From Ramlibacter montanisoli (GTDB lineage: Bacteria; Pseudomonadota; Gammaproteobacteria; Burkholderiales; Burkholderiaceae_C): a stretch of 64,000 nt of DNA. A program made the position numbers and the translations under genes. The stretch lies in contig NZ_JABFCS010000001.1 in assembly GCF_013087525.1 (NCBI RefSeq), positions 1,736,001 through 1,800,000 on the forward strand, in the 5' to 3' direction. Below are positions 50,418 to 58,507 of this stretch, piece after piece. Below the pieces are notes generated by a model that was not told the origin of the DNA, made no database searches, and was given only the letters and a program-made list of their open reading frames with translations. The first letter of the stretch is position 1. Each line of letters opens with the position of its first letter.

Positions 50418-51902
50418 ATGCAAGACGGTACCCTCCTCGCGGCTGTCGACCTCGGCTCCAACAGCTTCCGGCTGGAGATCGGCCGGCTGGACCTCGGGCA
50501 CATCGACCGGGTCGAATACCTCAAGGAGACGGTCCGCCAGGGCAACGGGCTGGATGACGCGCGCAACCTCACGACCGAGGCGATGGAGCGAGGCTGGGAC
50601 TGCCTGGCCCGCTTCGCCGAGCGCCTGGCCGGCTTCGGCCCGCGCCAGGTGCGCGCCGTCGCCACGCAGACCCTGCGCGAGGCGCGCAACCGCGACGTGT
50701 TCCTGTTGCGCGCCCGCACCATCCTCGGTTTTCCCATCGACGTGATCCCCGGCCGCGAGGAAGCGCGCCTGATCTACCAGGGCGTGGCCCGCCTGCTGCC
50801 GCAGTCCGACGAGAAGCGGCTGGTGGTGGACATCGGCGGCCGTTCCACCGAGTTGATCCTGGGCCGGCAGTACCGGGCCGAGGTGATGGAGAGCTACCGC
50901 GTCGGCAGCGTCGCCTGGTCGATGCGCTATTTTCCGGAGGGACAGTTCACCCCCGAGGCCTTCCACGGCGCCGCGATCGCGGCGCAGGCCATCCTGGACG
51001 AGGCCCTGAGCGCCTATGCGCCCGGCAGCTGGGACGTGGCCTACGGGTCCTCCGGCACCATAGGCGCGGTGGGCGACGTGCTCGCGGCGACCGGGCATGA
51101 CCCTGGAGTGGTCACGCGAGACGGCCTCCTGTGGCTGGAGGCGCAGCTGCTGCAGGCGCGCAGCGCCGACCGGGTGCGCCTGCCGGGGCTCAAGGAGGAC
51201 CGGCGGCCCGTGATCGGCGGCGGCCTGAGCGTGCTGCGCGCGGTGTTCGACCTGCTCGGTATCGACACGCTGCACACCGCGCAAGGCGCGCTGCGCCATG
51301 GCGTCCTGTACGACCTGCTCGATCGGGAGCACACCGACACGGACGTGCGCACCGCTACGGTGGCGCGGCTGGCCACACGCTTCGAGGCCGATCCGGCGCA
51401 GGCTGACCGCGTCGCGCGCGTCGCCTGCGCCCTGTTCCGGCAGCTAGGCGCCGGCACCCCCGCGGAGGAACTGCAGCGGCTGGAGCGTAAGCTGGCCTGG
51501 GCGGCGCAGCTGCACGAGATCGGCGCCCTGATCTCGCACAGCGACGCGCACAAGCACGGCGCCTACATCCTGGAGAACGCAGACGCGCCCGGCTTCGCGC
51601 AAAGCGAGCTGCACCGCCTGAGCCAGCTGGTGCTGGGCCACCGCGGCAAGCTGCGCAAGCTGGACCTGGATTTCGCGGACACGACAATGGTGCGGCAGCT
51701 CGCCTGCCTGCGCATCGCCGTGATCCTGTGCCACGCGCGGCGCGACCCCGACGTGGCGGGGCTGCGGCTGGCCGGCACCGGCCAGTCCCTCTCGCTCACG
51801 CTGCCGCGCGGCTGGACGACGCAGTGGCCGCAATCGGCCCACCTGCTGCGAGAAGAAGTCCTGGCATGGCAGAAGACGCCCTGGACCCTCGCGCTGGCCT
51901 GA
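50418..51902 (+). CDS. ppx: exopolyphosphatase / Ppx-GppA family phosphatase
   Basis: A 494-residue ASKHA-fold enzyme releasing phosphate from polyphosphate ends. AAVDLGSNSFRLEIGRLD at residues 8-25 is the phosphate-1 loop. The VVDIGGRSTELILG segment near residue 139 is the second nucleotide/phosphate motif; GSSGTIGAV follows. A C-terminal HD-like region has HEIGALISHSDAHKHGAYIL. ppk lies 1 kb further on the opposite strand; together they would balance polyphosphate. The start at 50418 is the ATG just before the conserved motif. Confidence 0.94.
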   Translation: MQDGTLLAAVDLGSNSFRLEIGRLDLGHIDRVEYLKETVRQGNGLDDARNLTTEAMERGWDCLARFAERLAGFGPRQVRAVATQTLREARNRDVFLLRARTILGFPIDVIPGREEARLIYQGVARLLPQSDEKRLVVDIGGRSTELILGRQYRAEVMESYRVGSVAWSMRYFPEGQFTPEAFHGAAIAAQAILDEALSAYAPGSWDVAYGSSGTIGAVGDVLAATGHDPGVVTRDGLLWLEAQLLQARSADRVRLPGLKEDRRPVIGGGLSVLRAVFDLLGIDTLHTAQGALRHGVLYDLLDREHTDTDVRTATVARLATRFEADPAQADRVARVACALFRQLGAGTPAEELQRLERKLAWAAQLHEIGALISHSDAHKHGAYILENADAPGFAQSELHRLSQLVLGHRGKLRKLDLDFADTTMVRQLACLRIAVILCHARRDPDVAGLRLAGTGQSLSLTLPRGWTTQWPQSAHLLREEVLAWQKTPWTLALA

Positions 51903-51940
51903 ATCCGGGGGCGGTGGCGGATCGGCGTGCCCTTTTTCGC

Positions 51941-51971
51941 ATAAACCGTATAAACCGTTTATATTGTTTAT
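51941..51971 (+). promoter_or_regulatory. AT-rich nested palindrome, possible operator
   Basis: ATAAAC at 51941 and 51950 is mirrored by GTTTAT at 51957 and 51966 around the centre at 51956, giving two nested inverted repeats in 31 bases. It is strikingly AT-rich for this genome and lies 22 bases before a basic RHH-like protein gene, so it may combine the promoter with an autoregulatory operator. Confidence 0.65.
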
Positions 51972-51993
51972 CCCGAACTAGAGAGAGGCCTCC

Positions 51994-52383
51994 ATGGGCA
52001 CCCGTACCAAGACCGCCGCGAAGTCGGCCGCACCCGCCGGCAAGACGACCGCACGCAAGCCCCGCGCCGCCGCCGCGCCACCGGCGCAAGAGGCCGGCAA
52101 GGTGAAGGCGAAGCCGGCCAGGCCGGCGAATGCAGAAAAAGGCGGGAAAGCCGACAAGCCGAAGAAGCCCAAGCTGGTCCGCGACAGCTTCACCATCCCG
52201 AAGGCGGAATACGCCGTGATCGAGGCGCTCAAGCTGCGCGCGGCGACGCTGGGACGACCGGCCAAGAAGAGCGAGGTGCTGCGCGCCGGCGTGCAGGCGC
52301 TGGCGGGCATGGGCGACGCCGCCTTCCTCGCGGCCGTCGGCGCCGTCCCGGTGGTCAAGACCGGCCGGCCGGCCGGCAGCTGA
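51994..52383 (+). CDS. basic DNA-binding-like protein (histone H1-like tail, possible RHH domain)
   Basis: A 129-residue protein. The first 60 residues are Lys/Ala/Pro-rich with KTAAKSAAPAGK- and KPARPANAEK-like stretches, as in bacterial H1-like tails. The C-terminal 65 residues have RDSFTIPKAEYAVIEALKLR and SEVLRAGVQALAGM, consistent with a ribbon-helix-helix-like DNA-binding unit. The upstream palindrome supports autoregulation. It is convergent with sixA (four bases between stops). Function inferred only. Confidence 0.75.
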   Translation: MGTRTKTAAKSAAPAGKTTARKPRAAAAPPAQEAGKVKAKPARPANAEKGGKADKPKKPKLVRDSFTIPKAEYAVIEALKLRAATLGRPAKKSEVLRAGVQALAGMGDAAFLAAVGAVPVVKTGRPAGS

Positions 52384-52386
52384 AGA

Positions 52387-52848
52387 TCAGGCGGTTTCCG
52401 CCGACTGCACCGCCCAGACCACGGTCTGGCCGGCGCCGTCGCGCTCGCGGGTGCGCAGCCACCACACCGCGCCCTTGCGCACCGCGCAGTTGTCCGCCTG
52501 CAGCCGCAGCAGCTGCGCGAGCGTCGCGCCGATCACCGGCTGGTGCCCCACCAGCATGACCGGGTGGCGGGCCGCCGGCCATTGCACCAGTTCGAGCAGG
52601 TCCGAGGCCTGCGCGCCGGGCGCCAGTTCGTCGCGCAGCTTGAACTTGCGCCCCAGGGCGAGCGCGGTCTGCTGGCAGCGCAGCGCCGGGCTGCACAGCA
52701 CGCGCGTGCCTTCCGGCAGCGTCCGGTCCAGCCACTTGCCCACGCGGGCAGCCTGCTTCTCGCCGCGCGCGGTGAGCGGGCGGTCCAGGTCGTCCCGGCC
52801 TTCCTGTTCGTCCTCGGCTTCGGCATGGCGCCACAGGATCAGGTCCAC
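52387..52848 (-). CDS. sixA: phosphohistidine phosphatase SixA
   Basis: A 153-residue histidine phosphatase. The catalytic RHAEAEDE motif is at residues 7-14, with RPLTARGEKQA after it and VGHQPVIGA with the second catalytic His near residue 98. E. coli SixA removes phosphate from His of phosphorelay and PTS proteins. It starts at a GTG inside the 3' end of ppk (10-base overlap), so it is translated from the ppk mRNA. Confidence 0.9.
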   Translation of the reverse strand: MDLILWRHAEAEDEQEGRDDLDRPLTARGEKQAARVGKWLDRTLPEGTRVLCSPALRCQQTALALGRKFKLRDELAPGAQASDLLELVQWPAARHPVMLVGHQPVIGATLAQLLRLQADNCAVRKGAVWWLRTRERDGAGQTVVWAVQSAETA

Positions 52849-54980
52849 CGCCGCACCTCGTCGTCCCCGGGCGGGGCGGCATAGCGTTCCATGAGGGCGG
52901 CCTGGGCGCCGGGCCCGCGCGGCTCCTCGGCACCCTTCACGCGCCGGTAGCCGCCATCGGGCTGCAGGTCCCACGCGTCGCGGCCGTCGTGCAGGTAGGC
53001 CTGCAGGCACTCGTCGATGACGCGCTGGCGCAGCCTGGGGTCCAGCACCGGCCAGGCCAGCTCCACGCGCCGCAGCATGTTGCGGTTCATCCAGTCCGCG
53101 CTGGACAGGTAGAGCTGCTCCTGCGATCCCGCGCGGAAGTAGAAGACGCGCGAATGCTCCAGGAAGCGGCCGATGACGGAGCGCACGCGGATGTTCTCGC
53201 TCAGCCCCGGCACCTGCGCGGGCAGCATGCAGGCGCCGCGCACGATCAGGTCGATGCGCGCGCCGCGCCGGCCCGCGCGCACCAGCGCCTCCATCAGCGG
53301 TTCGTCGGTCAGCGCGTTCATCTTCAGCACGATGCGGCCGTCCAGGCCGCCGGCGGCGGCGTGCCCCACCAGGTCGATCTGCTCGGCCAGCTTGCGCTGC
53401 AGCTGGAAGGGCGCGAGCCACACGTGGTTGAGCCGCGGCAGCTTGCTCTGGCTTGCGAGGTGCACGAACACCTGTTCGACGTCGGAGGTCAGCTGCGGGT
53501 CGGCCGTGAGCTGGCTGATGTCGGTGTACAGGCGCGCCGTGCGCGGGTTGTAGTTGCCGGTGGACAGGTGCGCATAGCGCACGAGGCCGGAACTCTCGCG
53601 CCGCGTGACCAGCAGCAGCTTGGCGTGCGTCTTGAGGCCGACCACGCCGTACACCACCTGCGCGCCCACGGCTTCCAGCGCCTCGGCCCAGTTGATGTTG
53701 GCCTCCTCGTCGAAGCGCGCCTTGAGTTCGACGACCAGGGTGACTTCCTTGCCGCGCCGCACCGCTTCGCGCAGCAACTCCATCATCTCGGAGTCGTTGC
53801 CGGTGCGGTAGATGGTCTGCTTGATCGCCAGCACCTGCGGGTCCACCACCGCCTCGCGCAGGAAGGCCAGCACGCCGTCGAAGCTCTCGAAGGGCTGGTG
53901 GATCAGCACGTCCGCCTTCTTCAGCTGGGCGAAGATCGGGCGGCCGGGAACCAGGCCGCGCGGATAGCCGGGCACGTACGCGGGAAAGCGCAGCCTGGGT
54001 GCCTCCACCAGGTCCACCATCTGCTGCAGCCGCACCAGGTTCACCGGCCCGTGCACGCGGTACAGCGCGCCTTCGGGCAGCTCGAACTGCGTGAGCAGGA
54101 AGCGCGAGAGGTGATCGGAGCAGCCGGCGGAGACCTCCAGGCGCACCGCCTGGCCGTAGTGCCGCTGCTGCAGTCCCAGGCGCAGCGCCGTGCGCAAGTT
54201 GCGCACTTCCTCCTCGCCCACGGCCAGCTCCGAGTGCCGCGTGAGGCGGAACTGTGAGAACTGCCCGACTTCCCGGCCGGCGAACAGCAGGTCCAGGTGG
54301 GCCCGGATCACGCTCGACAGCGACACCAGCAGGGTGCGCTTGCCGGAAACCTTGGCGGGCATCGGGATCAGCCGCGGCAGCACGCGCGGGACCTTGACGA
54401 TCGCGATCTCGTTCTCGCGGCCGAAGGCGTCCTTGCCGGAAAGCCGGACGATGAAGTTCAGCGACTTGTTGGCCACCTGGGGAAAGGGATGCGCGGGATC
54501 CAGCCCCACGGGAATCAGCAGCGGGCGCACCTCGCGCTCGAAGTATTCGTGCACCCATTCCCTCTGCTGCGCGCTGCGCTCGCCGTGGGAGACGATCGCG
54601 ATGCCTTCCTTGGCGAAGGCCGGCATCAATTCGTCGTTGTAGAGCGCGTACTGCCGCTCCACCAGCTGGTGTGCCGCCTTGGCCAGCCGCTCGAAGCTGT
54701 CCACCGTGTAGGGGCCCTTGTGCTCGCCCGCCAGGGCCGCCGAGAGGTGGTCCGCCGCGCGGACCTCGAAGAACTCGTCGAGGTTGGAGGAGACGATGGC
54801 CAGGAAGCGCAACCGCTCCAGCAGCGGCACGCTCGCGCGCTGCGCCCAGTCCAGCACCCTTTCGTTGAAGGCAAGGATGCTGTGGTCTCGGTCGAGGAAG
54901 GGAACGACCGTCGGGATGGCATCGCACATGCTGGGCGGAGGGGAGGATGACGCAACCGTGACAGTGTCACGATCGTTCAT
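52839..54980 (-). CDS. ppk: polyphosphate kinase 1
   Basis: A 713-residue Ppk1, which polymerises ATP gamma-phosphate into polyphosphate. The N domain has ILAFNERVLDWAQRASVPLL and FLAIVSSNLDEFFEVR. The catalytic domains have KQTIYRTGNDSEM and GLKTHAKLLLVTRRE with the autophosphorylated His, then HLSTGNYNPRTARLYTD. The ATG at 54980 overlaps the glycosyltransferase stop (ATGA). An in-frame ATG at 54929 is an alternative, since a Pho box (54973-54994) covers the first start. It is the fourth gene of the olsB-plcP-agt-ppk-sixA run. Confidence 0.95.
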   Translation of the reverse strand: MNDRDTVTVASSSPPPSMCDAIPTVVPFLDRDHSILAFNERVLDWAQRASVPLLERLRFLAIVSSNLDEFFEVRAADHLSAALAGEHKGPYTVDSFERLAKAAHQLVERQYALYNDELMPAFAKEGIAIVSHGERSAQQREWVHEYFEREVRPLLIPVGLDPAHPFPQVANKSLNFIVRLSGKDAFGRENEIAIVKVPRVLPRLIPMPAKVSGKRTLLVSLSSVIRAHLDLLFAGREVGQFSQFRLTRHSELAVGEEEVRNLRTALRLGLQQRHYGQAVRLEVSAGCSDHLSRFLLTQFELPEGALYRVHGPVNLVRLQQMVDLVEAPRLRFPAYVPGYPRGLVPGRPIFAQLKKADVLIHQPFESFDGVLAFLREAVVDPQVLAIKQTIYRTGNDSEMMELLREAVRRGKEVTLVVELKARFDEEANINWAEALEAVGAQVVYGVVGLKTHAKLLLVTRRESSGLVRYAHLSTGNYNPRTARLYTDISQLTADPQLTSDVEQVFVHLASQSKLPRLNHVWLAPFQLQRKLAEQIDLVGHAAAGGLDGRIVLKMNALTDEPLMEALVRAGRRGARIDLIVRGACMLPAQVPGLSENIRVRSVIGRFLEHSRVFYFRAGSQEQLYLSSADWMNRNMLRRVELAWPVLDPRLRQRVIDECLQAYLHDGRDAWDLQPDGGYRRVKGAEEPRGPGAQAALMERYAAPPGDDEVRRWT

Positions 54981-54994
54981 GACACTTCCGTGAC
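54973..54994 (-). promoter_or_regulatory. possible internal Pho box at the start of ppk
   Basis: The minus strand reads GTCACGGAAGT then GTCATGAACGA, two 11-base PhoB-type units spanning the end of the glycosyltransferase gene and the ppk start codon. It may give ppk an extra phosphate-controlled promoter. Weaker than the other sites. Confidence 0.5.
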
Positions 54995-56059
54995 GATCGC
55001 CGCCGCTTCGCCGCGCGCCGTCACGGGCCGCGCCGGCACGAGATAGCCGGCGAACAGCGAGGCCGCATGCTCCCAGCTGAAGTCCAGCGCGCGCAGCCTG
55101 GCCTCGTGGCGCTGCACGGTCAACGCGGCGAAGCAGGCCTTCTGCAGGTCCTCGTGCATCGCGCCGCCCAGGCTGCCCGCGCCGGCGCGGTTTCCGCGGC
55201 CCAGCACCGTCAGGGGGCCGTCCACCGGGTACGCGGCGACCGGCGTGCCGCAGGCCATGGCCTCGGCCATCACGAGGCCGAAGGTGTCCGCGCGGCTGGG
55301 GAACACGAAGAGGTCGGCGGCCGCATACAGCTTCGCGAGCTCCGGCCGGGGCAGCAGCCCGACCCAGCGGGCTTCGGGATAGCGCTTTCGGAGCTGGTCC
55401 TCCACCGGCCCCACGCCGCAGACCACCTTGGTGCCGGCGAAGGGCATGCGCAGGAAGGCCTCGATGTTCTTCTCGTAGGACACGCGGCCGACGAACAGCA
55501 GCAGCGGCCGAGGAGCATCCTCCAGGCCGGGGAAGGTGCGCGGTGCACCGCTGAACGCGAACAGCCTGGTGTCCACGCCGTGCGTCCAGGCGCGCAGGTT
55601 GCGAAAGCCCCTGGCCTCCAGCATCTGCAGCACGCTGGGCGTGGGGACCATGACGCCGGAGGAAGGCGCGTGGAAGTGCCGCATCAGCGCGTAACCCCAG
55701 CGCAGGGGGACCTTGACCGCGGCGTTCACGATCTCCGGGAACTTGGTGTGGAAGGCCGTCGTGAACGCCAGGCCGCGGCGCAGGCAATAGCGGCGCGCCG
55801 ACCAGCCGAGGGGTCCCTCCGTCGCCAGGTGGATCGCATCGGGCACGAAGGCGTCGAGCTTGTCGGCCAGCGCCGCCGCCGGCGCGATGGCCAGGTCGAT
55901 GCCTGCATAGCCCGGGCAGGGCCGGGTCCTGAACTGCCCGGGCTCGACGACCTGGACCTGGTGGCCGGCGGCGCGCAGCTCGCGCACCAGTTCCACCAGC
56001 GTGGTCACCACGCCATTGACCTGGGGCATCCAGGCATCCGTCACCAGCGATATCTTCAT
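54977..56059 (-). CDS. GT4 glycosyltransferase, Agt-like, lipid remodelling
   Basis: A 360-residue GT4 enzyme. The N-terminus is LVTDAWMPQVNGVVTTLVEL; HATEGPLG-type (HLATEGPLGWS), FHTKFPE, THGVDTRLF, GRVSYEKNIEAFL and RADTFGLVMAEAMACGTPVA (E-x7-E) follow. This set is typical of enzymes adding glucose, mannose or glucuronate to diacylglycerol. The gene overlaps a PlcP-like gene by ATGA. In several marine and soil bacteria the PlcP-Agt pair makes glycolipids from phospholipid-derived diacylglycerol under phosphate limitation; I infer the same here. Confidence 0.87.
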   Translation of the reverse strand: MKISLVTDAWMPQVNGVVTTLVELVRELRAAGHQVQVVEPGQFRTRPCPGYAGIDLAIAPAAALADKLDAFVPDAIHLATEGPLGWSARRYCLRRGLAFTTAFHTKFPEIVNAAVKVPLRWGYALMRHFHAPSSGVMVPTPSVLQMLEARGFRNLRAWTHGVDTRLFAFSGAPRTFPGLEDAPRPLLLFVGRVSYEKNIEAFLRMPFAGTKVVCGVGPVEDQLRKRYPEARWVGLLPRPELAKLYAAADLFVFPSRADTFGLVMAEAMACGTPVAAYPVDGPLTVLGRGNRAGAGSLGGAMHEDLQKACFAALTVQRHEARLRALDFSWEHAASLFAGYLVPARPVTARGEAAAIVTEVS

Positions 56060-56918
56060 GCGGTCTCCGCGAGGGTTTCGTGTTCGTTGAAGCTGCGGTC
56101 CGCGGCGGGGCACCAGTGCAGCAGTTCGAGGCGGCCGTCGTGGTGTTCCACCAGGGCCGTGCGGCTTTCCACCCAGTCGCCGTCGTTGCAGTACAGCACC
56201 CCGTCGATGCGCCGCATCTCGGCGCGATGGATGTGCCCGCAGACCACGCCCTGGTGGCCGCGCCGGCGCGCCTCGTGCGCGACCGCCGTTTCGAAGTCGG
56301 TGACGTAGTTGAGCGCCTTCTTCACCTTGTGCTTCAGGTAGGCGGACAGCGACCAGTAGGGCAGGCCCATGCGTCCGCGCAGGCGGTTCAGGTGCCGGTT
56401 CAGGCGCAGCGTGAATTCGTAGAGCGTGTCGCCCATGTGCGCGAGCCATTTGGCGCACTGGATCACGCCGTCGAAGCGGTCGCCGTGCAGCACCCACAGC
56501 TGCTCGCCGGCGGCCGTCACGTGCACCGCCTCGGACACCACCTCGATGCCGCCGAAGCTGTGGCCGACGAACTGGCGCGCGAATTCGTCGTGGTTGCCCG
56601 GGACGTAGACGACGCGGCAGCCCTTGCGCGCGCGCCGCAGCAGCTTTTCTGCACCACGTCGTTGTGCGACTGCGGCCAGAACCAGCGCTTGCGCAGCTGC
56701 CAGCCGTCGAAGATGTCCCCCACCAGGTACAGCTGCTCGCTGGGATGGGTCTTCAGGAATTCGAGCAGCGGCCCCGCCTGGCAGCCCGCGGTGCCCAGGT
56801 GCAGGTCGGAGATGAAGACGGTGCGGTAGCGCGGATGCTCGGCGGCCTCGCCGCGCTCGTCCGGCGCCAGGCCGAAGCCGGCGACCAGGGGTCCGAAGGC
56901 ATCGAACGCCGCGCGCAT
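56056..56918 (-). CDS. plcP: PlcP-like metallophosphoesterase (one frameshift)
   Basis: About 287 residues of the COG2908 calcineurin-like family (LpxH-related). Metal motifs in order: FISDLHLG, GDIFDGWQLRKRW, the expected GNHDEF (in the broken part near 56590), VLHGDRFD and VVCGHIHRAEMR. The break is in an A run near 56648, where expected VVQKLLRRARKG becomes frameshifted. Family members called PlcP degrade phosphatidylcholine/phosphatidylglycerol to diacylglycerol under phosphate starvation; others hydrolyse UDP-diacylglucosamine. Position between a glycosyltransferase and OlsB favours PlcP. It overlaps both neighbours. Confidence 0.87.
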
Positions 56919-57748
56919 CAGGCCCCCAGGAAGTGCTTGCGGTAGCGCGCGGGCATGTCCTGCATCCGCATCATCATCGGCAGGTCCGCGGTGTTGAAAT
57001 CCGGATCCCATGCGGGTGGTCCGAGCACCTTGGCGCCCAGCCGCAGGTAGCCCTTGATCAGGGCGGGCGGCTCGGCGTGCCGGCTCGCATCGAACTGCTC
57101 CACCGGCAGCGGCAGCCGCGGCGTGACCTGGACATCGATCGCGGCGAGGTGGGTGTCCTTCAACTGCCGCCAGATGCTCGCCGCCGCGTCGCCGCCGACC
57201 ACGCCGTTGTGCAGCATGGGGATGCTGGCGCAGCCGACCATCGTGTCCAGCCCCTTGCACTGCATGAATTCGCCGAGTGCGCCCCACAGCGCCAGGATCA
57301 CGCCGCCATGCCGATGGTCCCGATGCACGCAGCTGCGTCCCATCTCCACCATGCGGGGGCGCAACGCGCGCAGCCGCCAGAGGTCGAATTCGGTGTCGCT
57401 GTACAGGCCGCTGACCCCGCGGGCCTGCGCCGGCGTCAGCACGCGGTAGGTGCCGATCACCTGCCGCGTTTCCGTCGAGCGCACCAGCAGGTGCTCGCAG
57501 TGGCCGTCGAACAGGTCGGCGTCGTGCCCCGGGACGCGGGTTGCCAGCCGCGCCCCCATCTCCCCGCAGAACACCTCGTAGCGCAGGCGCTGGGCTTCCC
57601 GGACCTCGTCGAGGTGCCGCGCCCAGGAGACGGTGATCCCGGGGCCGGCCTCCGGGCCCGCCACGGCTGCAGGGAAAGGCCGGTGCAGCACCCTCCGAAG
57701 CGGCGGGACCGGCGACAGCGGAAAGGTCGGCGTGGGCAGCTCGTTCAT
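56918..57748 (-). CDS. olsB: OlsB-like N-acyltransferase (ornithine lipid synthesis)
   Basis: A 276-residue GNAT-fold protein of the hemolysin-like/OlsB group (Acetyltransf_5). It has SWARHLDEVREAQRLRYEVF and DADLFDGHCEHLLVR near the N-terminus, VIGTYRVLTPAQA, VEMGRSCVHRDHRHGGVI and GLDTMVGCASIPM. OlsB joins 3-hydroxyacyl chains to ornithine, the first step to phosphorus-free ornithine lipids. OlsA is not in the window. The gene heads an operon with plcP, the glycosyltransferase, ppk and sixA, and has a four-unit Pho box 34 bases upstream. Confidence 0.87.
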   Translation of the reverse strand: MNELPTPTFPLSPVPPLRRVLHRPFPAAVAGPEAGPGITVSWARHLDEVREAQRLRYEVFCGEMGARLATRVPGHDADLFDGHCEHLLVRSTETRQVIGTYRVLTPAQARGVSGLYSDTEFDLWRLRALRPRMVEMGRSCVHRDHRHGGVILALWGALGEFMQCKGLDTMVGCASIPMLHNGVVGGDAAASIWRQLKDTHLAAIDVQVTPRLPLPVEQFDASRHAEPPALIKGYLRLGAKVLGPPAWDPDFNTADLPMMMRMQDMPARYRKHFLGA

Positions 57749-57781
57749 GTTCGCTCCTGCGGCATGGAGGCAGTCTTGCGC

Positions 57782-57825
57782 CCGCGCGTGACGCCCTCGT
57801 GGCGTTTGCTTGGCAGTTCCGTGAC
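57782..57825 (-). promoter_or_regulatory. four-unit Pho box upstream of olsB
   Basis: On the minus strand four contiguous 11-mers: GTCACGGAACT, GCCAAGCAAAC, GCCACGAGGGC and GTCACGCGCGG. The first is identical to a unit upstream of pstS-1. The olsB start is 34 bases downstream. Confidence 0.82.
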
Positions 57826-57837
57826 GGTGCCGCCACC

Positions 57838-57859
57838 GTCATGCAGCTGTCATGGAGGC
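57838..57859 (+). promoter_or_regulatory. two-unit Pho box upstream of the arsenate reductase gene
   Basis: GTCATGCAGCT and GTCATGGAGGC are adjacent plus-strand 11-mers. A possible start ATG at 57852 lies inside the second unit, so the ATG at 57879 is the better start. Back to back with the olsB Pho box. Confidence 0.75.
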
Positions 57860-57878
57860 CCTGGAAAATGGCCCCCTC

Positions 57879-58379
57879 ATGCGTACCGAACCCCTGCGCG
57901 TCCTCTTCCTCTGCACGCACAACTCCGCGCGCAGCATCCTGGCCGAGGCCCTCCTGAACCACCTCGGCGCCGGGCGCTTCCGCGCCTTCTCGGCCGGCAG
58001 CAGCCCGCGGGCCCACCAGCAGCCGAACCCGCTGGCATTGCGCGTGCTGCAAGGCGCGGGCATCGCCACCACCGGCCTGCGCAGCAAGAGCTGGGACGAG
58101 TTCGCCGGGCCCGGGGCGCCGGCGGTCGACCTGGTGATCACCGTCTGCGACAACGCCGCGGGCGAGCAGTGCCCGTTCTGGCCCGGCGCGCCCGCCACCG
58201 CGCACTGGAGCTATCCGGATCCCTCGGAAGTGCAAGGCAGCGAGGAGCAGAAGCTCGAAGCCTTCCGCAGGACCATGCATGCGATCCGCACCCGCGTGCA
58301 GCTGCTGCTGGCCGTTCCGCCCGAGCGGCTCGCCAGGGAAACGCTGCAGCGCGAGGCCCGCGCGCTCGCCGGCCACTGA
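57879..58379 (+). CDS. arsC: thioredoxin-type arsenate reductase (ArsC, low-Mr phosphatase fold)
   Basis: A 166-residue protein with the P-loop LFLCTHNSARS (CX5R), SWDEF, and VITVCDNAAGEQCPFWPG, whose two Cys match the redox pair of thioredoxin-coupled ArsC. Such enzymes reduce arsenate to arsenite by relay of three Cys. PTP-only members lack the second pair, so arsenate reduction is likely. The Pho box upstream couples it to phosphate starvation, when Pst uptake also brings in arsenate. No arsenite pump is nearby. Confidence 0.9.
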   Translation: MRTEPLRVLFLCTHNSARSILAEALLNHLGAGRFRAFSAGSSPRAHQQPNPLALRVLQGAGIATTGLRSKSWDEFAGPGAPAVDLVITVCDNAAGEQCPFWPGAPATAHWSYPDPSEVQGSEEQKLEAFRRTMHAIRTRVQLLLAVPPERLARETLQREARALAGH

Positions 58380-58412
58380 AGATTCGCCCCCGCGCGGCCC
58401 CGCGCGCCCACC

Positions 58413-58456
58413 GTCATCGTTCTGCCACCCGCTTGCCACGCTGCTGTCACGCGCGC
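58413..58456 (+). promoter_or_regulatory. four-unit Pho box upstream of phoX
   Basis: Four contiguous 11-mers: GTCATCGTTCT, GCCACCCGCTT, GCCACGCTGCT and GTCACGCGCGC, then TTCCTAAGCTT as likely -10. The last unit and -10 nearly copy those before the 49238 gene. Confidence 0.85.
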
Positions 58457-58507
58457 TTCCTAAGCTTCGCGCCGACTGCATCCCTCTCCAAGAAAGGCAA
58501 GCCAACG

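Noticed and set aside
56056..56541. The C-terminal PlcP part as a separate small gene
   Set aside because: It begins in mid-fold and lacks the SDLHLG and GDIFDGW motifs, which sit in the adjacent frame just upstream.
57852..57878. Upstream ATG start for the arsC gene
   Set aside because: It lies inside the Pho box; the ATG at 57879 matches the family N-terminus.
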